Notes under the pieces: generated by a model
Seen by the model: only the letters and a program-made list of their open reading frames with translations
Told to the model about the DNA's origin: nothing
Database searches by the model: none
In this document: positions 48,001 through 62,217 of the stretch, piece by piece
How the letters are laid out: each line of letters starts with the position of its first letter
Position numbering within the stretch: position 1 is the first letter of the stretch
Made by a program: the position numbers and the translations under genes
Assembly: GCA_013396635.1 (NCBI GenBank)
Contig: WBMW01000464.1
Coordinates: forward strand, 521,540 to 585,539
Direction: 5' to 3'
From: Penelope pileata
Taxonomy: Eukaryota; Chordata; Aves; Galliformes; Cracidae
Length of the DNA: 64,000 nt

Positions 48001-49919
48001 TCTGTAGATGCCACATCCTAGATATTCAATCATGTCTCTCCCATGCATATTTTGTAGATGACATATCTTCTAAAAGTGTATTTTGAATACACAAGTGTAT
48101 TTTAGACAAAGACCTTGTTTACCTTTATGTTGAAGCCATGCCAACAAAAGGGAGTCTTGCGCTAATCAGAATATCTCTAGCATAGATTTTGATATGAATA
48201 ATAAATAAGTAACTAGGACATGACTGAACTTCAATATAAAGCAACTTCAAACTTCTATTCTTGTATGGTCAGAAGAAACCATCATAGAGAAGTCTTCCTG
48301 TACAGCATAGATAGAAAACAAAATGTTCACTAAAACTGGTGACAGGTCAGGGGAAATACCATAAATGGTTACCTTGCTCTCCAGATACTTCCTCTCAGGC
48401 CCTGTCAGGAACAGGAGACGGGGCTACAGAAACTTTGACGTGACCTAGTACAGCCATTTGGATTATTTTGTAAGGTACACTATGTATTCCGCTAGGGACC
48501 TTTAGGTGGGTACCACTATATTAATGTTAAATTGCACAATATGTTCAACAGAGCAGCCAATTCTTCCCAGTACTGGCACAACGCATGATTTTCCAAAATA
48601 TGTCATTTGCGCCCACAGGTGTATTTTCTCCCGCCACCTTAAGGGTAAAGACTTGCAGGTGGCTAAAACAAAAATCTGGAATCCTCAGCTCCTTGTCTCA
48701 TCCTGAGATGAGGCTCTCTCTAGAAATTATTTCCATTTGTGCTTTAAGCTTCACTGTTGAAGACACAATTCCAATGAAAGCAATTCCCATGCCCTATGGC
48801 CGCTTGGGAGAGGGAACTGTCACTCCCATCCCCTGCTCTGCTGACAGTGGTCAGGGAGTGCTGCTCCAAAGTGCCCCTCCATTTGCCAGCACCTCCAATC
48901 CCTAATCACCTCCAATAATCCAGACTGTCGATAAAGTCAGACCCTAAACTCTGAAGAGAGAGGAAGGAGTCAGTTTCTAGTCCTTCACAACAGTGGCTGG
49001 AGGATATGCAATTTGCCAAGCCAGCTTCTTGTGCTACAGCCTACAGAGAGAGGAGTTAAATTGATACTCTATGTAGGCAGGGAGTGCTTTTGCCAACAGA
49101 GGGGACTCCCGAAGAGTACAGATTTTACTGGCAGGCAGATCTCCACAGCTGCAGACTGATCAAAATAGGCAGCACTCTGATACCACTTACCATAAGAGGC
49201 ATGATACAATGATTTTTTAGAGCAAACTTATTAAGGAAGTTTTTCCTCTGTGTGATTCTTAGCACTCTAGTGCAATATCATCAATCTCCTGCAGCTACAC
49301 AAATCTGACTATTTTAATTCTATGTGTAATTCCTTATTACTCCAAGTGCTAATAAAAATAACTACCTGTGAAGGAAGTCAATATTTCTAAGCCAAGCTGC
49401 AGACTTATGGCTTCTTAATACATTGGGACAAAACCGAATAACTTCTATAGCCTTTGTGCAGCTGTATTTGTTCTACAAGCGGAAGTAAAACACCATTCTT
49501 TTTTCCTATGTTCTTTTGTTCCAAAGCACTGCTCTGATGAATAGCTCTCCAAGGACATGATAGACCCTTCCATTCCTGAAACTAAATACATATGAGCCAG
49601 AGATAATCCACCCATTGACTTGAACGGGTTTTGGATCAGATCACTTAACTGAAATAACTTTTGTGGAGCCATGTAGGTAACGTGAAATTAAAGCTGAGTC
49701 TAGAATATTTGTTACGGGTATTGACTCAGGCTAATTCTGAATAAGCCTGGTCAAATTTACAGCTAGGCGTGGTTTTTATTTTTAAATTCAGATTTAGATT
49801 CTGGTGCTATCAAAATGAATCACATTGACTTTCCACAAAAAATATATCATCCTGCATTTTCAAATTATTTTCAGACATTATTTTAAATGCTTCACGTGTT
49901 TACACTTTTTTTTTTTTTT
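45023..49919. other. Unique non-coding DNA
   Basis: No gene or repeat family is recognised. The open frames (48585-48905, 106 codons; 46815-47571 series) show no domain. Much of 46.0-46.9 kb and 47.6-48.3 kb is AT-rich. Confidence 0.55.
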
Positions 49920-49920
49920 N
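49920..49920. other. Single undetermined base next to a T-run
   Basis: One N immediately follows about 14 T residues. The flanks are not duplicated; probably homopolymer uncertainty. Confidence 0.8.
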
Positions 49921-52900
49921 ACTAAACATTTCTATTTACTGTAATGTGGGACATTCTGGTATGCCCAGAAGAATAACTACTAGTAATCTCAAATGAAAAT
50001 TCTTCTGATTATTGCATTTTCCATTCTCCCTTAGAAGGGAAATAGCTTTCAAAAATGCCACCATTTCTTGATAAAAATTGTTGGACCTGCCCAACTACAA
50101 ATATAGGAGGAGAAAATCTCCTCAAGTACTCCAAATGGTCATTTCACAATCGCTTTCTTCCTCTGTCTGCATGCCTGCAGTACGTCTGGAACCACAGATT
50201 CATCCAGGCAGCGTTGCCTGTCACTGTCCTTGCTAGCAGAAGCTTCATCGCCCAGATGGAACAAGAGAAGACTTTGAAAGAGCCAGAGAAGGACCAGGAG
50301 GGGAAATGAAGAGACGTGCTGATGCCCCACCAGGATCTAGGACTGTAGAGTCAGAACAGTAGCTTGGTGATGAACAAGCAAACCTACATACGCTCAAGAA
50401 TGAATGGAAGAGGTTAATCATCTTGCTAAGATCCTGAACAGCTGGGAATCTAATGTGATTTGACAGTGACTTATCCTCCTCTACCTAGAGCTCTAGAGGA
50501 TCTTGTCCTCCAAGTATTAAGTGCAGGACGGTGTCAGTTTTGTGTGCAGTGCCTTATTTTGTGTGGACATATGTCCAGAAGCAAGCCTTCACTTCAGCAA
50601 ATAGGAGATCACAAATACTTCTGGAGTTTTCTGGACCTTAAAAAGAGTCTTGTAAGCAATTTTGCTGTTTAACAAATTAGCTAGAGTAAAGTATATTATG
50701 TAACTTCTTGGTTTTCATGAAAGGATTGATAGTTCTACACCTAATAAGAAGAAACAACAAGCCATGTATCAGGTGTTTAACTCCTCAATAATGGTCTCCA
50801 ACTCCATTTCCTGATTTCAGGGGGCACAACCAAAAATAAAGGATTTTATGCACTAGCTATATAGCATTTTTCAGGCCACACTAATGAAATGTTTTTTGCA
50901 ACATTTAATACGTTTACATATTGGCTTAATTTGGAAAGCACTTGCAGTCCATAATTTACACAAATCACATCCAATTTCTGTATTTCTAGCTTATGCAGCT
51001 AATGCACTTTTCATGAACATTTTGCTTTGTTTGTAATTCAAATTTGTTACAAAGCCTGCAATCCAAATGGGGGAAATTAGCACTGTGCAAGGATGTAAGC
51101 ATGATTATTAGGCCGTAGTGAGAGTGGTCTCTGAAGGCATGAATGCTTACACAGCACTAGTTCTGCACATGTGCAATTAAAGATACTTGAAATGTTTTCT
51201 TAAGATTACATTAAGATGCTGTTTGACCATCAGTGATAAAGGGGTAACACCTGCATTCAAGATGGGAACAAGTAGTTATAAATTGACACTAAGATCTGTT
51301 ACATAGAGTGCTCTATAGACCATCACTAGATCATGACACAGATCATGCTGGATTGACATGAATTATACACTGCATTCAAAATCTCATTATGTTTCACAGA
51401 TCCTGAGAGATCAACTATAAAAAGGCTCAGTTATAAGACAGCGTTTTATAAAAAAAATGTCCAAATAAAATTTCCTGGGTGATAAGCTAAAACTATTCTA
51501 TGTGTGACATTGCCCCAAATTTCAAGCAATCACAATTGGAGCAGACCCATACAGGTAAGACAAACTTCAACTGCCTTTGGGTATGCACATGGGGTAAAGT
51601 ACTAATGATGATGAAACACTTCTTCAGTAGGTAAATATGAGGATTGCTATGAGGAGAGAAACTGTCAAACACAGTCATTTTGAGAATCCAGCACATGCTT
51701 CAACATAGGCTTACATGATATTGGTTTTCAAAGTCTTCATCATAGTTGTGGGCACTAAGATGATGTTACTGTCACTTACAAGACATTCACAGAAAGAGAG
51801 GGCTGATCAGTCTAAAGCTGCACATAAAATTCAGCATTTTACACATGATTACCAAATTGTAGCCTTTCATGAACTTCACTGATGTTCCTGGAAATCTTTT
51901 TTAAAATCAGTTTACAGAAAATACTTATACAAGTTTCTCCTTTCTACACTCTTCAGTTTTTTATTTGCTTGCTGGCTTGCTTATTATTTAAGATCGCATT
52001 ATGAAGACATAATCACTTTAGCAGTTCATCTAGCCCCTCCAGAAAACAAAATTTTATGTTTATCATCATCACATAAACTACTCCTCACTGGAACATCGTA
52101 AATCAAGTACAACTATTTCAGAAGGAAAATAAAGATGCTTGAAGAGATATGTCTCAGGAGGAGGGATGGAGGGAGAGCTTTGTTCACGCAACTGTTCCTA
52201 TTAACCAGAACAGTAATGCAGACAATGAAAACCAATAGGCTGAACAACTTGGGAGAAAGGGATTATTTCAGAAGGGAAAGCACTAACACATTTAAACAGA
52301 GACTTCGTCCAAGGTTCAAGAATTGCTGAGGTCCTTGAGAGCTCAAGGAGCTCTTCACTTAAGACCCTTATTTAAGGATACAGATAGTGAGTCCGTGGGA
52401 GACTCGTGCAACTTGCATTGATGCCTACTCTGCGGTATCGTCACTGCTAGTGAACGAGCTGGGCACAATTATCCATATTGCATTTGCACCTGTGGTGTGG
52501 AAATATACAGGATGAAAATACCATGCAATGGGTAGCTAAAGGCCTTTCAGCTACAGGATGGGCTGCAAGATGGTTAGTTTGTTAAGAACTCTCTTCAGTT
52601 TCCCTATTTGTTGCTGCACAGATACAGCAGAGATTATTAACGTTATTTGAAAGTTGTTTTTATACTAAGGCTGTTTTCTGCTATTGTTTGTTATACAGGT
52701 ATGGAAAAGGGGATTTTATGCTTGTTCTTGATACTTCTTATCTGTAGCTACAGAGAAGTAACAACAACAGTGATCATAGCAATAGAAATGGTGACTGCAG
52801 AAAAACCAGAAATGTTTGCAGGCCTTTATGGAGCGGAGTAGCACTTAATATCCTGAAGTTTTCCTCATCTGTGTGAGGGAAAACCCTCAGTCATTACAAT

Positions 52901-53090
52901 TAATGTGCTAACATCAAAACACTTGACACGACTGCTGAAGAAAGAGCAAACCTGCCAGACAACCACCAAGCACCAATTAACAGAAAATTTACTTAGCCAG
53001 CCAACACTGATTTTATGGCAGAGATGTGTTATTAGAACACATTGCAGGAAACAATCAAATGCAAAAAAAAAAAAGGAAGGATCCAGGGAA
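49921..53090. other. Unique non-coding DNA
   Basis: No gene is recognised. 50880-51110 resembles conserved non-coding sequence in composition (TAAT cores, ATTTGTAATTC, few simple repeats). The open frames at 50055-50309 and 52135-52329 carry no motif I recognise. Confidence 0.5.
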
Positions 53091-53160
53091 AAATCCAGTA
53101 ATTAGAAACCAATAATTAGAACAACTTCAAGTTTAATGTCTTAATTAAAGCTGCCTGTCA
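53091..53160. promoter_or_regulatory. Cluster of three TAATTA homeodomain-type sites
   Basis: TAATTA occurs at 53099-53104, 53113-53118 and 53142-53147, three exact palindromic cores within 49 bp, inside unique non-coding DNA that also has ATTA/TAAT motifs upstream (about 52895-53010). TAATTA is the core bound by many Antp- and paired-class homeodomains. The spacing is not a helical repeat and conservation is untested, so this is a candidate only. Confidence 0.3.
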
Positions 53161-56100
53161 CCATTGTAAACGAGCCAACAAAGTATTCAGAGATGAAGCA
53201 ATGAGCCAGAAGAGAAGGGAGCTTAATTGTGTGTATATTTTTGGGTGCAATTCCAGTTCCTTGGAGAACTAAGACTGATTGCACATTTGCTCCTTTCCAT
53301 GTGAACCATTTGGATGCTCTCCTCCTTCCTACCAGATAGAAAAGAAACACTCTCTCGTCTCTTCTACCTCAGGACCACTGCACCTACTGACGGCAGATTG
53401 AAACAAGTCCAAGCCATTCACTGGTGAGTCTTTTCAGTTTTATGCTATGCCTCGTAAATATTGTTTTTGATGTTGGCACTGCAGCGGAATAGTACGCCTC
53501 CTGTCCATCAGAGCAAGCGATCAGAAAGACTTCAGATCAATTATGTTAACATAGAAAATGCAAGCTCCCAAATAAAATGTAATTGCTGGGAAGGACTGCC
53601 CATTTATCTCTGCTGGTTTAAATTCGCCATGCATAAAACAACCTTTTTTGCAAGGGAGCAAGGTTTTAATCACTATGGAAAATAGTGAATTTATGAGCAA
53701 GAAAACCAGGAAAACAAACTGCTGTTGCTTCTCCTTGAAATCAATATGAAAGCAAAGGGAGGAAGTCATAGTTTGATTTTCTGCCACACTGTTTTTATAC
53801 ATCTACTTGAACTATTCAGTTTCTTTGATTTTTCACTTAACTTATTATGCTTGCTTTTATTTAAATAAAGATGCTTACAGGGTTTAACTGTTCAAGGCAA
53901 GCCATTTAGCAAAGCCTTGAGAAGAAGAATTCTGTTAACAAAATGACTATTGATGCTGGAATGCAACTAACTAGCAATTGCAAAACTGCTAGGATCTCAT
54001 CACTTCTGGATGTACTGTTGTTAACTGCTTGGGTCAAACATGTTGGTAACACATTGGAACCAGCAAAACACTGTGTAACTATCAGTCTTATCATCCAACA
54101 TCAGTACAATGAATTAAATGCGTAAGGATGTCTCTACCCAGAGCTTTTCTTTCAATTCTGGCTGTTACCTGTTAACACAGCTAAGCTAATTGTTGTAGGA
54201 AGAAGCCACCAAGTGTTGGGTTCACCACTACAAAAGCTGGTAAATTCAGCCTAAAAACAGCTTCCATTTCCAGAAACTAAAATATGCCAGAGTGCAAGCC
54301 TGAAGTCTTGATTATGCAGACCAGATTTGATGATAAAGAATGGTCTCCCCTAGCATTACATCATGTGAAATTCAGGAATATGGATCAGCTGCAGTGAAAC
54401 TGTTCCACAGACAAATCTCACCTTTTGTTGAGTTTTGGGAACTTTCCTATTAATGTAACTGTAGTCATGATTTTGCTACAGAAGTTGACCGGACAAAGTC
54501 TGAGACACAGCTGAGTAAGAGGTGAACAGACAGTACTGTTCTATTTTTGTGGTGGTTTGTTTTCCTTCCCCTCATTCATGATCAAAAGCCTACGTGAAAC
54601 AATTTGCATTTTGTGCAGCAGTTTCCACCAAAACCAAGCAAACTCTCACCCCTACTTGGATTTGATGGTGCTTATACTTCCTCTTGCATTAGACTAAGCT
54701 ACTATACAGAAGTTATAACAAAGCATGTGAATCTGGCCAGAGGTCAATAGAGTAAAACTTTCCTAAAAGACAGTATTTATTCCCCTGTAGCAGCAGTCAA
54801 AAGTAATCTCTTCCCTTCTTCAACACTTTTGTACAGGGCTTTTCTGTATGAACACTCCAAACGTTTATAACTGAAATCTTGTACTGACAGCGTTTTACTT
54901 TCATTATCATGTATTTTTTGTGACAATTTATTCATTATATCACAGAGAGCAGTGTTAGACACTGTCACGGAAGAATTTTTCCAAGAAGCTACTCTGTCAT
55001 ACTCTATTGCATAAAATTGATTAAATCTAAGAAATAGAGAAACAAATATCCTAGGTTAAATGTAAGTAAAGCTCTAATAAGGGTGATAACTAATAGAAGC
55101 CTTCACTTAAAGGCACAGGTTTTCAAGAAATTTCTCAGCACATTAAATGAACCAGGGAAAGTCAAAAAACTGACAGAGTTAACTGAAGAATTCTCATATC
55201 CTACATCATTTTTTATTGAATTTAATAGTAATCTAAGAAGATATCCAGGCAGAATTGTCAAAATAGCAAGAACTGAACAAAGGAAGCTAAAAAGCATCAT
55301 GCATGCTGGACAAAGAACTATGAAAGATTTCAACCACGCAAGCTTTTCTCCCTCATCTTGGATTTATTTTGTCAATTTAATGGAACATATCATTTTTGGA
55401 GCCGCCCTCTATCTAGGATTACAGTGAGTCACTGTTCTCTTTTCTTAAAAAGGAGTCTGATAGAGGAAAATGTTGGTACCACTCCTGCTCTCTGTGCACA
55501 CATAGCCTTCAGTGGGAGTATTGTCAGGTTAGCTTTCATGAGCTTCCTCAAAAGGGAACAGCATGTGATGCCAGCAGCACAAAAAATACTAGCAGAGAAA
55601 ATAGTAAACGGTGAGATAACGCATTCTGCTGCCACTGCATGAGGACAGATTAACAGGCAGTACCTATTATTTGGATATGACTTTGAACACTGTAATAAAG
55701 AACGTTGGTGTCCCAAGGAGGTATCTGCACGCCTCAGTGCAGCTGAAAAGAACAGCAGCTAGTGCAGCACTTCCTGCTGTCACAGGCGTTACTTGCAGAT
55801 GTGATGGAAGGCAGGTTTACCTATCTCCACCTCTAACAAGCAGGCATTAATCAAATGCAGCTTTGGATTTTTTCATTAATTCTTTGAACTGCACTACTAG
55901 GACGCTATGTCAGACTGCCTGACCCTCCAGTAACTCCCATACATGTATCAAGGGATGTAAACACACAGACACCATAGCGACCAATTCATATTTTCAGAGC
56001 AGTGACACTCTGAACATCCGAAGGTAACTGACTTCAAAGCAGCGAATCAAGAATTCAAATTTCTTTTAGGAATTTGTTCTGGAAAAAACATCGAGGCCAA

Positions 56101-59100
56101 GGAATAAAAGCCAGGATTTGAGAAGTTATGGGTAAAGAAGGCTGGCATTCAGACTTGCATATTCAGATAAATCACAGTAAACATGGCAATATATCATGCA
56201 ATACAACCTACATTATAGCTGAATCACGTAGGTTCCTAAGACCTTTGTTTTTCTTTTTTCTTCTTTTTAAATTATCTATGAATTTTCAAACGTTGACTCT
56301 AATATTAATACTGTTTTTGCAAAAATCTGTATAGACCAGATACTTACTCTGCTTAAAGCCTGAAGGCATAAGATAGTGCAGAGTTCTCTGTAACTCATGA
56401 CAGCAAGAGCCTACATTAGAATTGCATGAGATACCTTGGCACATATTGAAGCAGTATTATAGCATGAAAATTAGCCTTTATTTACACCAAACTCCATGAG
56501 ACTGTTCCTGAATTTCAACAGACCTTTGGCTTCTTTCCTGTTTTCTGAAATACTGAATGAGTAGACACTGGAATTGCTTGGCTCCATAAGGATATAATAT
56601 TCATTAATTTGTCATTTCCAGTGAAGTTTGAAAAAGGAACGTGCAGTTTTTAATGTAATTAAGTCATGAATATGCTTCATGGCCAGGCAGAGAAAAGAGA
56701 CTATGCAAATAACACCACAGGGGGAAAGCGTGAAGACAGCCTGTTGTACTTTGTTGGCAGCAGCATGTTAGCTGCACAGCAGCCACCAGCACTGTGTCTA
56801 ACTGGTGAGGAGTTGTTGCACACAGAAGAAAGCTGTAGCACTTGCAGTGAAGTTTTCCTAAGACTGAGGTGACAAGCATGAAGGAATCAGGGTTCATTCA
56901 TTTTTCTGGCTCCTCAAGCAACTTCTGATTTTAATAGGTAATTTTGGGGTTTGCAGCACTAGTGGAAGTGAGCTGACACTGTATGGAGAAGCAGGGCTGA
57001 CCAGCATCACTTAGATTTTCCTTGGCAGAATTTCCCAGCCCTGAAAACACTCTCACAGTATCAGCAAGTACAGTGATATTCTTAAGCTTTGAGTACATCC
57101 ATAAGGCTTTGTAGGGTTATAGCTAAGAGTAGGGATCTATCTCATCCTCTAATGAATGTCCAATTCCAGCCTGATACTCTCACATTATATCAGAGATGAG
57201 AGACCGTAAGCAACTCTTCTCTTCTGAGAGGAGAACAGGCACAGCAAAGGCAGGCAGCGTGCACAAAAGAAGGAAGGACAGGAAAAGCAAGGGACAGGCA
57301 TACAGATAGAACAGTAATTAGTGCCTCCAAATGTGACTATCATACAGCTTTGCTTTACTTTATAAGCATGCCATGCCCTCCATATATCATGCCGTATCTC
57401 CATGTATCATTGTAACAGCATTGTGCCATGCTGTCATTGAGTGTGACAAGGGAAAAATGAATGCATTGCAGAGTCCCACCTTTCCAACATGAGGGAGTGT
57501 AAGAGGAATTCTTAGTTTCTGTGACTGAATAAATGAGCTATAAACATGATGGAGCACTGGTTAAACCGTTACGAGAGATCAGCAGGGCTTGTATCTCTGA
57601 CATGAAGCTCATCATTTTCCAATAGTGTGACAAAGTGTAACAGATACTATACAAATCAATTTATAAACAAACTTGGTGGTATTTTTGTGAAAATATTATT
57701 TCAAGCACCTTAATCTTAGAAAGATTATAGTAGCATTTTCAGAGATAAGACTTTGAAGTATCTTCAGAAATTGCCATTAAACATACATTTTTTTATGAAA
57801 TAGTCTGCAATTAACATTCCACCTGTGCAACCAGTTTGCAAAAATGTACTGCTCACCCTCTTCATGCTGCGCTGAAAACTCCACAGAGTAGCACTGCCTC
57901 TGAATTCATCTAAGAAAGGATTTAGTGGCATAGCTTACTGCTCTCCCTAGCGTACCCAGTGCCAACAGAAAAGGTGAAGAGTGAAAAAAACAGGAGTGAG
58001 ATAGTGCATACGACTTTTGCTCCCAAGATGCATCTGAGGTCTTGCTCTATTGTCACTGAGGAAGGCACTGGGAAGAGAAAAATTCTCAATTCAGCAGAAC
58101 AGCAGATGACAAAGGCAAATAGCTCAGGCTTGCTGATCCTGAATGGTGCTGTGCTCCTGTGACTCCCAGCCAAGTCAATGGGAGATGGAGCCCTTCACAG
58201 CCACTTCACATTTGGTCCTCAAAGGAGGACTGGGGTAGAAAGAAGACGATAATTCTGAGTATTGCTATCTTGTTAAATTATTTACTTTTTGCTGCTAGCT
58301 GTTATACAGAAATGCTGTGTGAACTCAGACTCTCAGTAGGCTAATCAAAATTGCTGAAGTTGACATGCTTGTTTTATGCGAGGCAGGAGTCTTGAGTTGC
58401 CATTTTGGAATTAAATCAGCATGAAACCAGCCAGCATTCATTCAGAACTCAAGGACAAATTATATCTGTTGCTATTATCGAGAGGTAGTAATAGTCATTA
58501 TAATTTCACTTTTTCAATACAGAATGTTAATGCATTTTTATACATATGTATGTACATCTCGTACCTACATGGCTACAATGTGAGTACTTCCTAAAGTTAC
58601 GTTATTAACTACTTAGTAAGAATGAGCAACCTCTACTGTTCTACCACAATGAATGTAGGCTCAATACTGTAATGTGCAATTTAAGTAGTTACAAAGGTCA
58701 AACCTGTCTGGTGAAAATCAGTCTGTGAGCTCCCTTTACCATGTACAGAGTACCAAGATTTGTCGTATTACTTCTAATATTTGCCTTTACTGTCTTGCTC
58801 AGATGAAAACACTCAGTTCAAGCAAAAGGAAGAAGGGGGCAGGAATGCCTTGTAACCAACAGCTGTAACATGACTGCCAAGTTATGCCAGGCTTCTGCAG
58901 CCTGAGAGCCTTCCTTCTGATATCCTGGACAAAGACAGATAAACATTTTCCTAACGCAATGTTCTGTGATTAGAAACCGTTGATTTAGCCAGATCAAAGC
59001 CTTCCACAGAAATTTCTAAATTTAGTCGCTAATTTTGGCAGCAAGAACTATACAAATGCCAAAAGAAGTCAAAAGATTCCCTTATTTGAAACTTACAGAG

Positions 59101-61175
59101 ATGATATGACAGAGTGGAACACCTCAGAAATGCTGTGAAGAGTGTAAGATGTTCTCGTTACCTTACCTATATTTTCTTCCTGAAAAATTTTCCATGTCTT
59201 ACTCAGATTTTATATGATGTGATATTATTAAGCATCTGTTTTGAGCGAATTACAAGAGTCCAAATGACACTGATGTTTGAGGAAAAAAATTTTAGAGGAT
59301 GTCTGGCAAAGATAAACAAACAACTTGGTACTTCAAGCCAAAGACTGAAGCACCAAAATTTTTAACTATATTTGTTTATAACTGTAATTTTTTCTATATT
59401 CTGATTGGATTGTATGAGTTATGTTAATGAGACAAAATTTCATAAAAGTAACAATTCAGAAATTATAAGGCACAGATCACTCTTGCTTCCGGAACCTGAA
59501 ACGCAGTCAGGATATGCAATGAGGTCTGAGCCTCCAAAAAGAAGTTAGGTCTGTGAGATGCACTTTCTCTGAAGGGCTAGGATATACATCCCTATAGTAG
59601 TTCTAGCAGTCAAGAGGAGGCTGCAATATAGCCCCTGTTCCATGGTCCAACACTCATTATTTCTACCCAGGTGGGAGACATAATTCTTTCCAGCTTCTAT
59701 GAAGGACAGTGAAAACGTCTTTTCTCCACAATGTTCACTCATGTAGGGTTTGACATGAGTATAGCTCATTGTACTTTATTACCGTTGAGCTACTTTATTT
59801 ATAACAGCAGTGATAAGCGGAGATAACGTAATTGAAAGTGCTTATAACTCTGCTTAGTGCTTCTACACCACACTTTCCATTGCAATAGATGCAACCTGTC
59901 TTCTCATATAAATCTTTTACCGTGTTTTAAGTGCAGCTATTCCCTTTCTCATTAGCTCGCCACCTGTGAGCAGGGGGCACAGGGCACTCACAGCAGCAAG
60001 GAACCTGTCAGCTCCCTCAGAGAGCCACTAAGAGGCCATTGCAGAGTGTCACAGGGCACAGCTTAACTGTCATCTCAATTGTTGTCCTGTTCCCACCTCT
60101 GCTTGACACCAGCTCCCCAGATGACTCACTCCTACACAGCAAGATACTTGCATCAATGAAGTAAGAATTTCCCTTAATAAGATTGTTTTAGTTTACCGTT
60201 ACGTTACAGTCAGTCTCCTGAGTCCTGAGAGGAGAAACTGCTAGCATCCTATCCAGAAAGCAAATGGGACTGGTTTGTACCGATTATGCAGATTTTTAAT
60301 TATGACTCTTCTAAAGGAGACAGTGACCTCATAGTCCTGTAAAATCAGACCGTGCCTACATTAGCAGGTAAGGAGGCCCAGCAGGGGTAGATCAGTACAC
60401 GGATGTTGTTGGCACTGGAGCCCCAGCTGTGATCCATGGTGTAGGTAACTCATTAAGTCTTACTTCAGACAGGACCTAGCCCCATCCCTCTGATGAAGCT
60501 CTCCCGTGTTTGCAAAGATCAAAGCTACTCAGTGGAAAGCTACCCCACAAGAATCTGCTTTCTGGCCTGCAGGTCTCTTAGCAGGCTAGATACCATGATG
60601 TCCAATCCAACTCACAGGTGATGGCAGCACATTGCAAACACTGTCCCCATTGCCTGTGTAAGGCCTCCGCATAGAATTGTGCCTTGTGATCTTACTGGTA
60701 AACTAATGAAGCAGCACTGTCTGCTGACATAGAAAAGACACTTGTGGGTGCAAATCTTTCAGACATATGGCAGAGGTCGTCTTGTCACAGAAACTGTGCT
60801 TTGCATCACTGAATAAAATGTTGGCATCCCATACTTGAATACAAGTATGCTCTACATAAACCATATTCAAACCTTTAACACTTCAAAGTTGATCTATCTT
60901 GCCTTCTTCCCACCAAGAACTAAGGTGTGACCTGTCCTGAAGGATACCCCTCACCTCCTAAAAGCGTTAGGAAAATGTCTTTGTTCCTTTCATACGTTTG
61001 TTCCAAAAAAACACAGTAATCCCTATCATCCTTTACCATCATGGTTTTAAATCAGTTTATTATTTCATGAAACTGCAAAGATGTCCAGTAATATCAAAGG
61101 TAATGGTTGTCGATAATTTGCCAAATACGTGTAATAAATTAAAAGTGTTTAAAGCCGCAGCAAGGTTTCATTATT
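53161..61175. other. Unique non-coding DNA
   Basis: No gene, RNA or repeat family is recognised over 8 kb. The longest frame (55083-55427, plus, 114 codons) is unrecognised and has no splice or promoter context. Small palindromes lie at 58541-58552 (ATACATATGTAT) and 60830-60849 (8-bp arms, 4-bp loop). The stretch at 59.9-60.7 kb is somewhat more GC-rich. Confidence 0.55.
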
Positions 61176-61305
61176 ATGAGGCCAGGTTGGATGGGGCCCT
61201 GGGCAACCTGATCTAGTACTAGATCTAGAGGTTGGCAGCGATTTGGAACTTGATGATCCTTGAAGTCCCTTCCAATCCAAGCCATTCTATGATTATGATG
61301 ATTAT
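61176..61305 (+). mobile_element. CR1 3'-end stub, plus strand
   Basis: This matches the extreme 3' UTR of avian CR1: GAGGCCAGGTTGGATGGGGC, GGGCAACCTGATCTAG, AACTTGATGATCCTTGAAG and CCCTTCCAATCCAAGCCATT, followed by a short ATGATTATGATGATT tail corresponding to the CR1 terminal octamer-like repeats. Only about 130 bp are kept, a severely 5'-truncated insertion. The middle (ACTAGATCTAGAGGTTGGCAGC) is decayed. Confidence 0.9.
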
Positions 61306-62120
61306 TTTTGACCCTCATTACAGAATAATTGTTTTTTCAGTATGAGTAAGACAGGGGTAATCCTCTCTTCATGTCACTGGAAACATAAAACCATTTGATT
61401 TGATTTTCCCCGGTACTCTATTGCCTTATTTGGCACTCAGCCTTGCATACCTTCTGCAATTCCTAGAAGTATAACTGGTCCTGTACATTGTATAATAGTC
61501 AGAACATTTCTATGACCCACTATTCCTATGATAGGCAAAGCAATAAGCCAGAGTACGGTATTCCCATTAGAATGCAATAAAATCTAGTTAACTAAACAAT
61601 TAGAGCATATCAGCTTTATTTAGTTATTAGAAGTGAAGAGTTTCCTAATGAAAAGTGACCAGAATAAAGAGGAGGTTGAGTGAAGTCAGTGAACCATAGC
61701 CATCTTGCAGTCTGCATGAGAAAGCATCTGAAAATGGAAGAATTTATTTTAATTTTTCAGAGCAGCACATGTGGAAATTATGTAGTCAAGGGAAACAAGG
61801 AGAAATGATGATATTCCATTACAAAATACATTTTCTACAAGATTATTTCAAACCATTTTCTACCTACTTTGAAAAGAAGGTAGATGTGTTAGATCTAGGT
61901 AATAGGGAATATGGAATTTTAATAAACTTGGTGAAAAAAGTTTACCCAGATAAGAAACATTTTTTCAAATTCAGAAATGTTTTCCATCTTCAGGATGAAA
62001 AAGGACTAAGACTTTTTTTTTTTTTTTTTTTTTTAATAAACTAAGTTAAACTCTTACGTTGCACCTTCAGAATTTCAGAATATTTAATTCTGATAGTTAT
62101 GAGACACTTCATTTTGATTT
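61306..62120. other. Unique DNA with a long T-run
   Basis: No gene is recognised. A 91-codon plus-strand frame (61769-62044) ends in the poly(T) tract at 62013-62034 and has no known domain. Confidence 0.55.
62013..62034. repeat. Poly(T) tract
   Basis: Twenty-two consecutive T residues, the longest homopolymer in the window. It lies about 90 bp left of a minus-strand CR1 stub; CR1 does not use a poly(A) tail, so they are probably unrelated. Confidence 0.92.
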
Positions 62121-62217
62121 TCACAGAATCACAGAATTGTTGGGGTTGGAAAGAGCCTCTAGGGACCGAGTCCAACCCCCCTGCCAAAGCAGGTTCCCTG
62201 GTGCAGGTTGCACAGGT
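62121..62217 (-). mobile_element. CR1 3'-end stub, minus strand
   Basis: TCACAGAATCACAGAATTGT, GGGGTTGGAAAGAGCCTCTA, GAGTCCAACCCCCCTGCC and AGCAGGTTCCCTGG are the reverse complement of an avian CR1 3' UTR. The sense strand is minus, and the element is truncated to about 97 bp. It is much better preserved than the stub at 61176, so probably a younger insertion or a different subfamily. Confidence 0.92.

Noticed and set aside
55083..55427. 114-codon plus-strand open frame
   Set aside because: No family resemblance, promoter or splice context; its length is within chance expectation for this much DNA.
60830..60849. Short perfect inverted repeat with 8-bp arms and a 4-bp loop
   Set aside because: Too short to be a transposon terminus or a microRNA hairpin; such palindromes are common in AT-rich DNA.
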